Shown here piece by piece: positions 27,338-40,963 of a stretch of 64,000 nt of DNA (positions within the stretch are counted from its first letter, which is position 1; the number at the start of each line of letters is the position of its first letter). A program made the translations under genes and the position numbers. This DNA comes from Caprimulgus europaeus. Lineage: Eukaryota > Chordata > Aves > Caprimulgiformes > Caprimulgidae. The notes under the pieces are model-generated. The model worked only from the letters and a program-made list of their open reading frames with translations. It was not told the origin of the DNA and searched no databases. The DNA is taken from positions 3,042,622 through 3,106,621 of the forward strand of contig OU015525.1 in assembly GCA_907165065.1 (NCBI GenBank), in the 5' to 3' direction.

Positions 27338-28970
27338 GAAACCACCTCAGGACTACAGAGCAAAAGGGTGAATGTGCATGGAGAGGGGAGAGGAGAAGAG
27401 TGGGTATATTAACAGATATACAGAGATTCAGACTTATTTTACAAATTATTCACCATATTTAAATGTTAATTGTCATGTACAATAGCTATTTTTTCTATGA
27501 GAAAATGTGGACAAACAAACCTGAGCTGTAAGATTGTCTGCACAAACAGGTGGATTCTGAACAGATCAAGGATGTTATTTTCCCCCCAGCACATTCCCCA
27601 AGATCAAGTGGAAATTAATCCATATGAGAATAGAGGATGGAGACTGACAGCAGAAGATTTCTGTGCATCCTTTTCCCCTTTTCCCACCATTGGTTCTCAG
27701 AGGACTCAGGAGTGGTTGGGTTATCAGTGGTTGCCAGGACTATTCAGGATGGGGAGCCTGGTGATTCATTTTCCTCTAATACCCCATGAAACTAGAAACA
27801 TGGCTAAATGCCATCTGGATAACCACATGAATACAATCCCAGGAGTTCAACCCTGCTCTCCACCCCTCTCCAGGACTTGTATCTGAAACCATCAGATACT
27901 CATGGCACATAGCACTTCCACATGGCACAAAAGAATCATGGTGCTCAACTCCAGGTGAGTACTGGAAAGACTGCAGCCACCAGATTGATACCTCTTTGAC
28001 TCCAGCTTCTCTCAGCATGTTTTAGTCCTGTTGTTTCTCTCTCTGTAACTGTCTACACCACCTTTCTGTTAAGTATAATAAGTCAAACCCAACATCTCCT
28101 CTAGAAATATTGACTGTCCAGAAATTCTCACTTAGAATAAAGCAAACAACAGCTAATAATTATGTGTGCTAACTACAAGTGACTGCTGTCTGAGGAGTTG
28201 TGTCATAATTTATTTTTCTCTGTGGTCCTCTGGGTTGGTCTGTGATGGCCAAAAGCAGAATGCTGGTTGAAGGACAGATCTGCACTGCTTGGCTTCGGAA
28301 GGTTCCCAAAAGTCTCAGATTAGATACAGCTTTTTTTTGAGTACATCAGTATGAGCCAAGAGCAACATCTACTGGCCAAGATGTTTAGTAAAACCAAGTA
28401 TAGATCTGGCACAACTCATGAACTTAACAGACCACAACATATCTGTGAGATATTTTTAGTTAGTACCCAAACACAAGGGTTAGCACTAGCACTTCCCAGC
28501 TGTGGAAGTTGTCACCAAAACAAGTATCTCAGCACTGCACACCTGGACCTAGCTCATATCCATACTAAATCTGAAATTTGCTGTTCAAGCCCACTGTGGC
28601 TCAGGTAATGCATCTTAGTAGACAGTAAGTATCTGTGTATCTCCATTTCTTCATAGGATAATGCTCCTTGCACTTCCCATAAAGCATTCCTGGGCTGAAG
28701 CAGTCTGAAGGTGAGTAGCAGTCCATCTATTACCACCCACCCTGCAAGAGACTTACAGTGCAGGGTATTCAAGTGGTCTAACTTTAGACTTTGGAAATAA
28801 AGGGTCCAAATTTGAAGGCTACATCTGTAGGTGTGTCTGCTGGTATGGGGGCAAGACCTAACAGCACATATGTTTGCATTTCAAGGTGGAGGCTCAGCAT
28901 AAAAAATGATGCAAATAAAGTTGGATTTTGAGGAAAGATGGGAGGAAGGGGTTTCACCCTTCAAAAGGAT

Positions 28971-29910
28971 CATAGAATCTTTTTAGTTGGAAAAGACCTT
29001 TAAAATCATTGAGTCCAACTGAAAACATAACACTGCCAAGTCCACCAATAATGCATGTCCCTAAGCACCTCATCTACAGGTCTTTTAAATACCTCCAGGG
29101 ATGGTGACTCCACCACTTCCCTGGGCATCCTGTTCCAATGCCTGACAACACTTTCAGTGAAGAATTTGTTCCTAATATCCAATCTAAACCTCTGCTGGCA
29201 CAACTTGAGGCCATCTCCTCTTGTCCTGTCACTTGGGAGAACAGACCAACAGCAACCTTGCTACACCCTGCTTTCAGGTAGTTGTAGAGAGCGAGAAGGT
29301 CTGCTCTCAGCCTCCTTTCTCCAGCCTAAACAACCCCATTTCTCTCAGATGCTTCTCATAAGACTTGTGCTCCAGACCAGCTTTGTTGCTCTTCTTTGGA
29401 CATGCTCCAGTGCCTCAATGTCTTTCTTGTAGTGAGGAGCCCAAAACTGAACCCAGAACTTGAGGTGCAGCTTCACCAGTGCTGAGTACAGGGGATGATC
29501 ACTTTCCTAGTCCTGCTGGACACTATTTCTGATACAAGCCAGGATGTCATTGGATTTCTTGGCCACCTGGGCACTCTGCTGGCTCATATTCACTGGGCTG
29601 TCAACCAACACCCCCAGGTCCTTTTTCACCAGGCAGCTTTCCAGACACTCTTCCCCAAACCTGGAGCATTGCATGGGGTTGTTGTGACCCAAGTGCAGGA
29701 CCTGGCATTGTCCTTGTTGAACCTCATACAATTGGCCTTGTCCCACTGATCCTGCCTGTCCAGGTCCTTCTATAGAGCCTTCCTACCTTCAAGCAGATCA
29801 ACACTCCTGCCCAGCTTGATGTCATCTGCAACCTTACTGAGGGTGCACTCGATCTCCTCATCCAAATCATTGATAAAGACATTAAACAGAGCTGGCCCAA
29901 ATACTGAGTC
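28971..29910 (-). mobile_element. CR1 LINE 3' fragment, 0.94 kb
   Basis: On the minus strand the copy runs from the 3' tail at 28971 back through ORF2. Recognisable stretches include [17 protein letters not shown] and [17 protein letters not shown], with the HLGHNNP and the reverse-transcriptase C-terminal region in several frames. It reaches to about ATACTGAGTC at 29910. Many frameshifts and stops indicate an old, inactive copy. Confidence 0.92.
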
Positions 29911-32713
29911 TGTCCAGGCGTGTTAAATTCAATGTTGTCATCAGCCCTTGTTCTCCTTCACCCTCAGCCTCTCCCTTCATAATCCTTCTCAAAAGGGAGT
30001 GTGGGAATATGTGGGAATGAGAGAGAAAAATTGGTGACGCTACACCCAAAAAATTAAAGTAAAAAAATAAAGAAGACTGAGTTCATCTTATTAGGAAGAC
30101 TGAGTCTAAAACTCATTAATAACAGGCATAACTCATGCCTCCATCTCTGTGGCCTGGCACCACCATTTGGGCATTGGTGGGTGAACAGAGCTCTAAGGAA
30201 CTCCAAATCAATTACCCATAAAAATACAAATTCCTACCCTCAAGAAAGCCAATTCTCCCTGCAGAGCAAGATTTAAAGGGAAATAAGAGTGAGGCAACTT
30301 GATCTATATTCTGAGCTCACTGCAAGATCACATATAATCCTCCAAAGCATTCCTAGAGTGGGCAGCATCTCAGCTGTTTTAAAGGTCTGTGTTACAAATG
30401 TGTCTATCTTCATAATTTTCAGGAGGGAAATAAGCACTTTTAGAGTGTAGGCTCTCTCTTTCACCATCTTGCTTTAGAGTGGGATGAATCTCACCCCAGA
30501 CATGTCAATTTCTGTTGATTATAGAAGATCAGATTACCTTCTTGGACATCAAGGATGTATTTTGATCAGAGGAATCTTTGTCTCATAGCAGAGGCAACTG
30601 AGAGATGTCAGAGAACCATAAGTGATTAAAATCAGCAGGAATCACAAGTCAAAACTGGATTAAATGAGAAGAACTAAGATTGCCTATTGCAGGCAGGTGG
30701 TGATCTTGCTCTATGCAGATGTCTTATGTGGAGAGTCTTCTTTCAGGAAGTGGTGTCTAGGTGCTCCTTGAAAAGAAAATTGAAACCAGGATGTCTGAGG
30801 TTTGCAGGGAGCTGTAAGGTGAAGGAGTAGGGACGAGACACAACACAGAACCATAAGCTTAGTAACTTAGGATTTCTGATTAGGCTTGCTAGAAGTCTGG
30901 TGGATGATCTCAGAAGAGCTATCTTCCCTCTGTCTCTGTTTCCTAAGCTACTGAGAGTCTTTGATCATGATGGGAATATGATGACAAAGGAAGATGTGGA
31001 AACTGGGGGGGAAAAGCAAATTTTGCTGGTTTTGACCATGATCTATATATACAGATCACAGCTAGAAGCAGTCTTGTGTATATTTTACTGAACCTGGTGC
31101 AACCCAAACCCCATCAGACCCCTCAGTTCCAAGCTTCATCCAGAAAAGGACCATAATCAAACCCACCTCCTTGCACAGGAATGATACCTGTCAACATAAG
31201 CAAGTAAGACAGAGAGGCAAGTTCATCTTCTGTTTGATTCTGGTCCATAGATGATTTCACAGCTAAGTCCTTGTTAGGCCCTTTTAGAATCTTAGTACCT
31301 CATAGGGAGGACAGTCAGTTTCTCACAGGGAAATGGATCACCTTGCTCCTCCAAACTGCCACCAGCACAGAGAAAAGGTGGTTAGTACCCAAGACCAATG
31401 AGAGTGGAACAGAACCAGGAAGATCAGGATGCTCATTAAGGCTCATCTTACCTCTTCCTGACTAAAGCCTTATCCGATGCTTTATGGGTGCTACCATGAC
31501 TTCTCCTTGGTTTCACACTCAAATTTATAGACCTTGCTTCAGCACAGCATTCTTGGGAAAACAGGAAAAGGCCACAGACAATTTGAGCCTTCCTTCTCTC
31601 TCTGCCAGACTGAAATACCCTGGTTACAGCAAACAGCACGTGGAAGGCTTTAAGGGAAAGTGTTTCTTTATGCATGGAAAGAAGGAGTCCCCCTCATGTC
31701 TAACAAAAAAGATTACTCTTGGCTACAGAAGCACTGAGGTCTGGTTTCAGTCCCATACTTCCCAGCTGGCCCCTATTTCTAGATAATAGGTTGAATCAAA
31801 ATGCTGCATCTAGGCAGATGGGATGGTTGAGGTTTTCTGATCTCTGGCTGAGCAAGCACACGAGGGTGCACCTGGGTAGTGTGTGAGCAGAGGCCAAATA
31901 AAGAACTGAACATAAACCCAAGACAGGAGGGGCACTAACCTAAAGGGAAAGGTTGAGCTCTTGTGTCTCCTTGAATAATACAAGGAGCAAAATATTCTGT
32001 TACCAGCCTAGGGAGCAGACAATTAAAACACTACTTGAAGCAAATGTCTCCTGACTCTGGCTCAGAATTTCAATTAGTCTGCGAAGTCTTATTGCACTTA
32101 AGTGCAGGTTAGTGACATTTCAGGAAGGAGAGATTGATTGGGAGCTGGGTTACAGCTCAGCCAGTGGGGATCATGTCTAGGGGCCTGTCCTTAAAAACAA
32201 TGTGTGATCTCTGCATGGCATTTTCCTTGTTTAGCTCTTTTATGTTTCCTATGAGAATGACTAATCCCAGTACTCAGAGCTGTGTCCCCTTCTTTCAAAC
32301 ACTGCCTTGTTTTCTTTCTCATTTTCTTCTACTCTTTACTTCCTATTGCCTTTTTCAATGTTCTTTAAGCATCCTTAGGTATCCAAACAGTATTTCCTGT
32401 GGCTGTTCTCTTCCTCTTAAAGTTGTTAACCTTTTATTGTCTCAAGAGTTAGTCTCTGACTTCCAGAAAACCATTTTCATACTAGTTTACCAGCTTTGCA
32501 GAGCCAGAGAAATGAGCAGAGAATCTGCTACTGTTTGTCCCTGATGGACAGAGACTTCTGCATTGCTGAATTTGGCAAAGCTGGCAAAGAAGATTGGGGA
32601 CATATTGCAGCAGTATTGCAGCATTACCTGACAAATTACACCTGCAGGTACAAGCAGCCTCTCTCCATCTATACTGGCTGCAAAGAAAGGTGGGAAAACA
32701 CCCTCAACCAGCT

Positions 32714-32780
32714 AAAAAAAATATAAATATATAAATATAAATAAATAAATAAATATATATATATATATATATATACACAT
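32714..32780 (+). repeat. AT-rich compound microsatellite (TAAA/TA)n
   Basis: AAATATAAATATATAAATAT is followed by ATAA units and about 11 AT units. Confidence 0.95.
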
Positions 32781-32922
32781 AATGGAAGACACCAGGTGTG
32801 CACCAGAGAAAGCTCAGTAGCTGGTAAACCCAGGCAGGACCAGCCAACAGGTCCTTTTGTGTAGAAGATCCCTACTGTGGTTAGATGTGCCTAGACGTGC
32901 CTCATTGGTCTGTTCAACAAAG

Positions 32923-33157
32923 TTACAAGTGATAGAACAAGAGGAAATCACCTCAAATTGTGCCAAGGGAAGTTTAGTTGGATATTAGGAAGAATTTCTT
33001 TACTGGAAGGGTTATCAGGCAGTGGTGGAGTCCCCATCCCTGGAGATATTTAAGAGTCATCTAGAAATAATGCTTAAAGACATGGTTTAGTCAGTGTTAG
33101 GTTAATGATTGGACTCCATAATCTTAAAGGTCTTTTTCAATAGAGGCAATTCTGTGA
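32923..33157 (+). mobile_element. CR1 LINE 3' fragment, diverged
   Basis: It matches the CR1 3' portion: ACAAGTGATAGAACAAGAGG, GGTTTAGTCAGTGTTAGGTT, GATTGGACTCCATAATCTTA and a degraded tail ending CAATTCTGTG. It is more diverged than the neighbouring CR1 copies and antisense to ADGRB1. Confidence 0.85.
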
Positions 33158-33636
33158 AAACTACACTTTTTGGGACACATGCATGAAATAGGAATCAAAC
33201 AGTTATGCAATGGGTAACAAGCAAGTAGGTTTTCCTGCCATAAGTGAGTTAGTGTGGAAAATATTTCTTTCTATTTCTTCTATAAAGCAGCCCAAAATTC
33301 ATCTCCATGCCCCAATCAAACTTGCTTTTGTCACTATTTCTTATGCATCTGTACACAACTGTACATACCATTAACAATGTATCACCCAAACAAAAACCTT
33401 TTCAGAACAAAACACTCTTGTTGAGCACTTAAACTCCAGCATAAACAACTGGAGAAACAACTAGAGACACACTGGAAAAGATGAGGAGCAATAGAAATAA
33501 TCAGATAGAATTAAGTTTTCTACCACAAAGAGCTGGAGGTAAATGAGCCTCCTTACACTGACAGTACATTGATGGACAAGCTGAATGTGCCCTGTGCTGT
33601 TAGTTGGTGATGACTTCATTTTTAATTACCACTGAT

Positions 33637-33669
33637 GTTTGTTTTGGTTTTGTTTGTTTGTTTGTTTTT
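33637..33669 (+). repeat. (TTTG)n microsatellite
   Basis: GTTTTGGTTTTG is followed by tandem TTTG units, just before TTTTTCTGTAG. Confidence 0.85.
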
Positions 33670-34290
33670 CTGTAGAAATCTGTTGAATTGTTTTTTAGAC
33701 CCATGGGCACTTTGGTGCTGGCTGTGTCCTGCAGCAAGGAGTTCCACAGACTCATGATACACCATGTTGGCACGGTAGACTCATCTACCATTTGAAAAGC
33801 CCTGCTGAAAGCCAGGACATAGTAGCTTAGTAGGGCACTAAGCTATGAACATGAAATCTGGTTGGCCTGGAGACAGACTGCAGTCTTTACAAAGACTCTT
33901 AAATGCATCTCTTCCAGTGGCCACCTTGGAGACCACATCAGAATGTGCTGGATCTGCTGGGGCAGAAAGGGTGCAGCTCCAGGGGCTCTACATGTCTCTG
34001 GGTAGGCAGAGGTAACCACTGTCTGTGAACAAGTCCTATAACAAAGAGGTGTACAGGATCAATACCGACTCTTCTAGATTGTTCTGACCTTAACAAGCTC
34101 TCTACAGTCTCCAAAGATGCTCTGAGCATAAATGTCTGTATACAGGCACGTGTGTATCAGGAAAACACAACCAGCTGTGAAGACTCCTTTTCTCCTTCAT
34201 TTTTTTCCTCCTACATGATCAAACTCTCAAAGATAAAACTGCCTTAGTCCAATCTCTCACTATGATCATCTTTGAGGTATGGAGCCCTGA

Positions 34291-34426
34291 AAATATTCAA
34301 GAAATATTTGGACAATGTCCTCAGACACATGGTCTGAATCTTGGGATTGTCCTGTGCTAGGGCAAGAGTTGGACTTAATGATCCTTGTGAGTCCCTTCCA
34401 ACTCACAGCGTTCTATGATTCTGTGA
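34291..34426 (+). mobile_element. CR1 LINE 3' end fragment
   Basis: The last ~135 bases of CR1 are present: AGAAATATTTGGACAATGTC, the TTGGACTTAATGATCCTTGT motif, GTCCCTTCCAACTCA and the terminal TTCTATGATTCTGTGA. Confidence 0.88.
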
Positions 34427-34800
34427 CTTGCATCAGAAGAGAGGTGATAGCACTAGGCAACAGCTCTCCTCTTAAGAAGCAAAGTGGCTGCAGCAAGGCC
34501 AACTCTTATCCGGCCTTTTCCATTATGGTTTCAAGTATTGCTCATGTGGGGTTTGTAGATCTTGGACCAGACCTGAGGGAGCCACGTGAGTACCTCTAAC
34601 CTCAGATACCACCAGCCTACGCACAGCATATCTAACAAAAACCTTTCCAAAAATCCAGCCTTTGCCTTTGGGAATGGACTTGATTGTGCTGAAAGGCAAA
34701 TATTTGCCAAAGAAGGTCTTGCTTGGTCCTTTGAGGATCTCTCCACATACAGTTTAAATTACTGGTGTACTCTGCATGGGAGTACAGGAGTAAAATGTGC

Positions 34801-34820
34801 TTTTATTTATTTATTTATTT
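34801..34820 (+). repeat. (TTTA)n short microsatellite
   Basis: About four and a half TTTA/ATTT units. Confidence 0.85.
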
Positions 34821-35574
34821 TCACCAAATGCTGTTTTCTTCTTCCCCAATCAACCATTAGAAAAGTTTCATTTGCAGAGGAAACTCCATTTCATGTCATC
34901 ACTCATCCTTTCCCACAGAGCCATTCACGGCCCATATGAACTGCAGCCACTTGGAAACCACCCCACACCCTTGAAAGCATCCTAGATGATTTCAAACACC
35001 CCTTCAATGGATTGTTGCTCTTCCTATCTGTGGAGTAAGATGGATCAATGAGGGACTCAGGAGGGTTATTTTGCCCATGAATTATTTATACCCAGTGAGT
35101 AATATTTCATTTTAGACTGGCCTTGTTTTACGCTTGTAATTTTTAATTCTTATAATTCCACCTCCAGCAAGCAGAGGCTCCTGAGAGCACTAGATTATAT
35201 CTCAGCGGGCACATTCTCAAATGCATAAATAACCTCTTCTCTGCTGACAGCACATGGGAGACAGGCTGAGCTTTCAGTGAGGTTAGGCTTTTTCACCTCT
35301 CTCTATCTCTTAAAGGAATCTTTATCTCTGTGCAGCTCTTCTGTAACATGCCTCTGTTTGGTAGCAAAAGCACTATTTAAATGCAAATGTTGACTTTTTG
35401 CCAAGGACTGAAGGGAAAATACTTCTCTAATGATGTCCTTCCAAAAGTACAACTGGTGCTGTTTTTAAGGGAATTGCATCAGAAGTGATTGTGACTTTGG
35501 TTCCTTGCTCTCCTAACCGCCTCTCTCAATGCTATCTTCTACCCCTTTGGAAGTCATGCCTCTCTTTTTGCAAG

Positions 35575-35610
35575 AAAAATAAATAAATAAATATGTATAG
35601 ATAGATATAC
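35575..35610 (+). repeat. (AAAT)n / (GATA)n short compound repeat
   Basis: AAAT units are followed by TATGTATAGATAGATATA. Confidence 0.85.
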
Positions 35611-38185
35611 AGGCTAAACTAAAAGCAAAGCAGAGACTTTTGATCAGATTACCTTTCCTCTACCCAGCCTGTCCAAAGATAGAGGAGACACAGCCAGCGC
35701 ACATTCTCTCCAGTTCAAGATATTTGTGGGTTTTTTCCCTCCTCTGGCTTGAGACAGATGTTCCAGATGTGAAATGTCTGTGTGACAAGGACAGCAAGGT
35801 TACCATTGGTCTGGGGCCCACTTGGAAGGGAATGGAGTCAGCTGGCAGAAAGGGGAAAGGAAAAGAGGAGATCCAGACTCAGGACGTGGGTGAAAATGAA
35901 AGGAGACCTGGAGTGAGTAGCAAAGGGAAAAGGTGGCTGGAGCAGGGGGATTAATTTTGTCTGGGGAAACCCAGTTTTTACTGTTTTGTACAATTTTTCT
36001 TTCTGTTGAAATACTGATTCTGATTTAAAGCCAAAATTAGTCAAACCTTCCAAACATCCTTGTAAAGGTAAATAGCCCAGTGATGCTGAAAGAGGACCCA
36101 AGTTAGGTCAAACAGGAAAAGGGGAAAAAACCCAAATACACAACCAATATCCCCACAGAAGTGCCTTCACCCACATCCATAGGACTAGCAGCAAACACAA
36201 ACCCTGGGTTTAATTTTGGGCCATATCCACTGCTCTTCATAGCAAGGTTCTGTGAAAGAGCAGAAAGGCGTCAAAGCTGTTGGAGACGAGGCTTGTCCTG
36301 TCCCCAGATGTGTGGGCTTCACCTCGAATGGGTAGGGCAGAGAAAGTGCAAGGGGACACCACAGTTTGCCTTGAACAGGGAGTGCTGGGAAGGGGATGGA
36401 TATGCTGCAAGATCTGTCCTATATGAGAGCTGTAGCACAAGCCAGGAGCTTGTAGATATACAAGAGGCTGTACATCTGTGTGATGGACCTCACCAGCCAG
36501 GCCAAGGGCTTCCCATGCCCTTCCCCCTCCTTCCCACCACATTGCTTGGGCTTTGCATGCTGATGGGTTTCAGTCCAGTTTTTATCTGATGTAGTTCAGT
36601 TACCAAGGAGACAATGATCTGCATAGGGGAACCTTTGTGGCATCTGGAGGAGGAAAATCGATGCAGATCACTCAGGGGTTGAGGATGGCCTCAGGCCCAG
36701 AGCTCAGGAGCTGGGAAACATGTGCCCTGGTTCATATGAGGTCTCCCTGGCAGGCTGCAGTCTAGAAGACCTCCAAAGTAACATTTCAAATGAAATCAGT
36801 CTGTCATCTGTGGGATGGGGAAGAATCAGTCCGTCCTTAGCACCAGCTGAATATTCACATCCTCTGGGAAAAGCAACTTGAAGTTATAAATCTTTTTGTT
36901 TGCCTGCTCCAGTGGTTTATGAAGTGTTAGAGGTCAGATCTGATGGTTCAAGCAAAGCAGGCAGCAGTCTGGAGTAACAGACCTGTGGCTGTGGAGGAGC
37001 AATCATGGCACCAGGACTCACTGTTGCTCCTGCTGTCTATCTGCTGTCTGCCCCATGCCTCCCCCCTCAAGGACCCACACACAATAATGAGAACCTCTGC
37101 ATCCTCAGCTCAACACTGCTTAGAGCATTCAGCTGAGACACTGGAGATGAAAGATGGTCTCATCTAACATCAACCTGTAGGCCAATGAACATGTCACAGA
37201 AATAAGGATCATGGTACTTGCATCCTCAATAAAGCTCCTTCAGCTGCAAAGGGCTAGCCAATCAAGGACTCAAACCAACAAATCAGAGATGAATTTTCAG
37301 TGCAGGGTAGAAAGGTTTGGCAACCTACTTCCAGGGCCCTGGCCTTCCTTTTCCCTTACCCTCCATGGACCAAGTCACTATCACCCTGCCCAGACATTTG
37401 CCCAAACTCAGATGGTCTGAGAGGTGCAGCAAGAAGGGGAAGCTGCATTGCACTGAAGGTCAGACAAGGCACATCTCCAAGCACCCACCTTGTGAAGGAT
37501 AAAAAACCCCTTGTCTGCAGCACTGCAGCTCTTGTTATTCCTGACTTGTCCACTTGCTGTGGAGCACAGGAAAGCACTGAGCCAGCACAGTCTCTCTCCC
37601 TCCTTTGCTGCTGTAACAGGCAGAGCCTTTCAGATTTCTTCCCAAGCCCCACCTGATGATCCAGTCATGACCGTGAAAGATGAGCACCGAGGGACCTTGC
37701 TAACTAGCAAGAGAGATTGTTTAGCAAGTGTCTACAGAAGTGGGTTAAAAAACAATAACTCAAGGGAAGGTTCTTCCTCCAGCAGCCAGTGAAGAGAGAA
37801 AGCATATTTCAGTTCTGTGTATTTTCCTCGCCTGGGGAAGGCTCCATAGCTGAGATGTCAGGTTTAATCTCTTCCCAATGTGTATTTTGCAAATAACTCT
37901 TTTGTTCCTTTTAAAATTTGGCAGCTAATACATTGGAGCAGTGATAGTCTCCAGCAATGATTTAATGGGGAAGAAGGTAGACTCCTCCTGTATCACCTTT
38001 CAGAAGCTCTCAGCACAAAACAGGCTGTGAAAAAAAAAAAAGATGCACTTGAGATATGGTGACCCCACAGCAGGTACTTAGGGTTGTCCAAATCATGGAT
38101 GTTCTGACTTCAGGCTCCTCTACTGAGAAGCGTAAGCAGAAAAGAAGACAGGGATGGTGCTGTTGTGGAAGCATGTGGTTATACA

Positions 38186-39064
38186 AAGCTAGGAGGAGTG
38201 GCTGACATGCCAGCAGGCTGTGCTGCCATCCAGAGAGACCTGGACAGGCTGGAGAGCTGGGCAGGGAAAAACTTGATGAAATATAATAAGGGCAAGTGTA
38301 GGGTGTTGCACCTGGGCAGGAACAACCCCAGGTTCCAGTAAAGGTTGGGAAATGATCTCCTAGAGAGCAGTGTAGGGGAAAGGGATCTGGGAGTCCTGGT
38401 GGACAGCAGGATGACCATGAGCCAGCACTGTGCCCTTGTGGCCAGGAAGGCCAATGGCATCCTGGGGTGCATTAGAAGGGGTGTAGTCAGTAGGTCAAGA
38501 GAGGTTCTTCTTCCCCTTTACTCTGCCCTGGTGAGGCCACATCTGGAATATTGTGTCCAGTTCTGGGCCCCACAGTTCAAGAAGGACAGGGAGCTGCTTG
38601 AGAGAGTCCAGCGAAGAGCCACCAAAATGATGAAGGGAGTGGAGCATCTCCCTTATGAGGAAAGGCTGAGGGAGCTGGGGCTCTTTAGCTTGGAGAAGAG
38701 GAGGCTGAGGGGGGACCTCATTAATGTTTATAAATATTTGAAGAGTGAGTGTGAGGAGGATGGAGCCAGGCTCTTTACAGTGGTGTCAAATGATAGGACA
38801 AGGGGCAATGGGTGTGAGCTGGAACACAGGAGGTTCCGCTTAAACTTCAGAAAGAACTTTACGGTGAGGGTAACAGAGCACTGGAACAGGCTGGCCAGGG
38901 AGGTTGTGGAGTCTCCTTCTCTGGAGACATTCAAGACCCACCTGGATGCCTTCCTGTGTGAACTCATCCAGGTGTTCCTGCTCTGGCAGGGGGATTGGAC
39001 TAGATGATCTTTCGAGGTCCCTTCCAATCCCTAGTATTCTGTGATTCTGTGTGATTCTGTGATT
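38186..39064 (+). mobile_element. CR1 LINE 3' fragment with 220-codon open ORF2 C-terminus
   Basis: This 0.88-kb copy begins in ORF2 (GAGTGGCTGACATGCCAGC). It keeps an uninterrupted 220-codon frame from 38345 to 39007, with pieces such as [37 protein letters not shown] and [20 protein letters not shown], and ends with GATTCTGTGTGATTCTGTGA. A TAA just before 38345 and 5' truncation show it is inactive. It is of the same subfamily as the copies at 17132 and 52491 and is among the youngest CR1 copies here. It is antisense to ADGRB1. Confidence 0.95.
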
Positions 39065-40892
39065 AACTAGCAAGGATAAACCAACTTCCCTTTAAACCTG
39101 AATCCTTGTTTTTAACAAATTTTAGAAGGAGAAGTGAGTCTTCAGAGTGCTGGTAGTATGGCGTTGAGTCAGCACAGTGACACATGTTAGATGAGTGTAT
39201 TTTGTGCCTTTTTTTGGTAATCTCAAACACCCACAAGACATGGGAATTAATCTTCTGGAGAGGATGTAGCAGCTCCCTCACTGGTTTTGAATAACAGATT
39301 ATTAAGGATGGACTGGGTATGGATTGAGCAAGGTTGAGCAGCTCCTGCCCTAGGTATGGACTAGCCAACCTTGTCTTTGATTTTTGAGTCTTGATATATC
39401 AAATAAAAAGGTCTGGTCCCAGTGTTACAGCACGTTTCATACTGGTCTGGAGATAGACTTGTTCCATCAGATTTCTGCATCCCCACTCTATCTGGGGGAC
39501 CACAGGAGTTGATTTTGCTGGGGGAAGAGATAACATGGCAATCAGACAAGCTGTTGTCATGACAGGAGTTTGTAGCAATGGTTTAGCAGTTATCAGTGCT
39601 ATTTGTATGAGCATTAGTTTACAGAAACATCACACATTTTGGGCACAAGTGGGAAGAAGAAGTCATTCTCTGTCTAGCAATTCCTCCGACTCACACAGCC
39701 TGAAACACCCACAGTCCCTACCCAAGGTACCCCAGGCCCCATCTGGACTGTGCTTTTCAGGTAGAAGTTGTAAAGCATTTCCCAAATTCCCAGCTATCCT
39801 GAAACAATATCACAGGTGAGCATTAAAGATCTGCACATGGGAGAGCTACCAAGATCTTACAAGATGAACAAGAGTTTTATAAGTAATGAACTTTTTTTTA
39901 AATTTATTTTTATTTTTTTTCTAAACTGCATCTCTCCATGGCTCACAGAACAGCCACACAACACAGCTGTGCTGAAAGGAGGACTGTAAAGCTTATTCTA
40001 CCCAGCAGCAAAATGCAGCTGACTCTGATGTGGAATATGCCAGCTGCCAACTGCACAGCAGTGTGGGGAAAGCCATGCTCCAGCAGTCATTGCCCCCTAA
40101 CTTTGATACACTGGGCAATCAGAATCTCTATTTTTTGAAGATGCTTTTCCAGCACCTCTGTTCTCAGAGCCTGCTTGCTCAGAAATAGAAAAAAAAACTT
40201 CAAACCTCCCAAAAACCAAACCTAACCCCCCACCCTGTGTTATCTAATGACCAGTAAAGCCAAGACTTCAGCACAGACCAGAGTAAAGAGGTTTGTTTCA
40301 TCAGGGTATTTGATGGTCAGGGTTTCCTAAGACTCTTTTTATTAAAATAAGTAATTTATTTTTTTTTTCCTGACTTAAAGATAATTTTTCCATGGAAGCA
40401 TCTGGGTTTTGCTGTATTTTTGTGAAAAAAAAGGGAAATGTTAGAACTCAATGTTCTGTGTAGGACATTCCCACTAGATCCATTTTGAGGGGAACAGGAA
40501 GACAAGAGCTAGGAGTGTGTCACTGCTGAGGGAGTTAGGAGGAGGTTTTTGGTGGATTTAGAAAAATAAAAAGATAGAGTATTTTAGATAAAACATTCAA
40601 AGTGAGTGAAACTATCTCCCCATGTCTATTTATGAACTGGTGGAAGGTTCAAAAGGGAATGAAAGATCTCTGTGTGACCCATCTGAGACTCTGCAAAGAA
40701 AGAAGCATTTATATCCTTGCACTTGGATTCCTGGTGCCTTGGGAATGGCTCAGTAAAAAGGCAAACTCATGGCACCCCCCCTGAGGCAGTGGGGCAACAG
40801 ACCTCTTCTCTGGTCCTCTTGTCCTCTGTGGTTTCAGAGGACACTTCCACTACCCCTGGATGGGTATGTGGGCATTGCAAGGGAAAAAAGGG

Positions 40893-40963
40893 ACAATAAA
40901 ACAAAAAATAAATAAAAATAAAAATCATAAAGAAAGAAAAAGAGAGAGAAGATAAAGGAAAAA
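40893..40963 (+). repeat. A-rich low-complexity tract with AAAT and GAAA/GA units
   Basis: Runs of AAAAATAAATAAAAATAAAA, then AGAAAGAAAAAGAGAGAG; purine-rich throughout. Confidence 0.85.
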
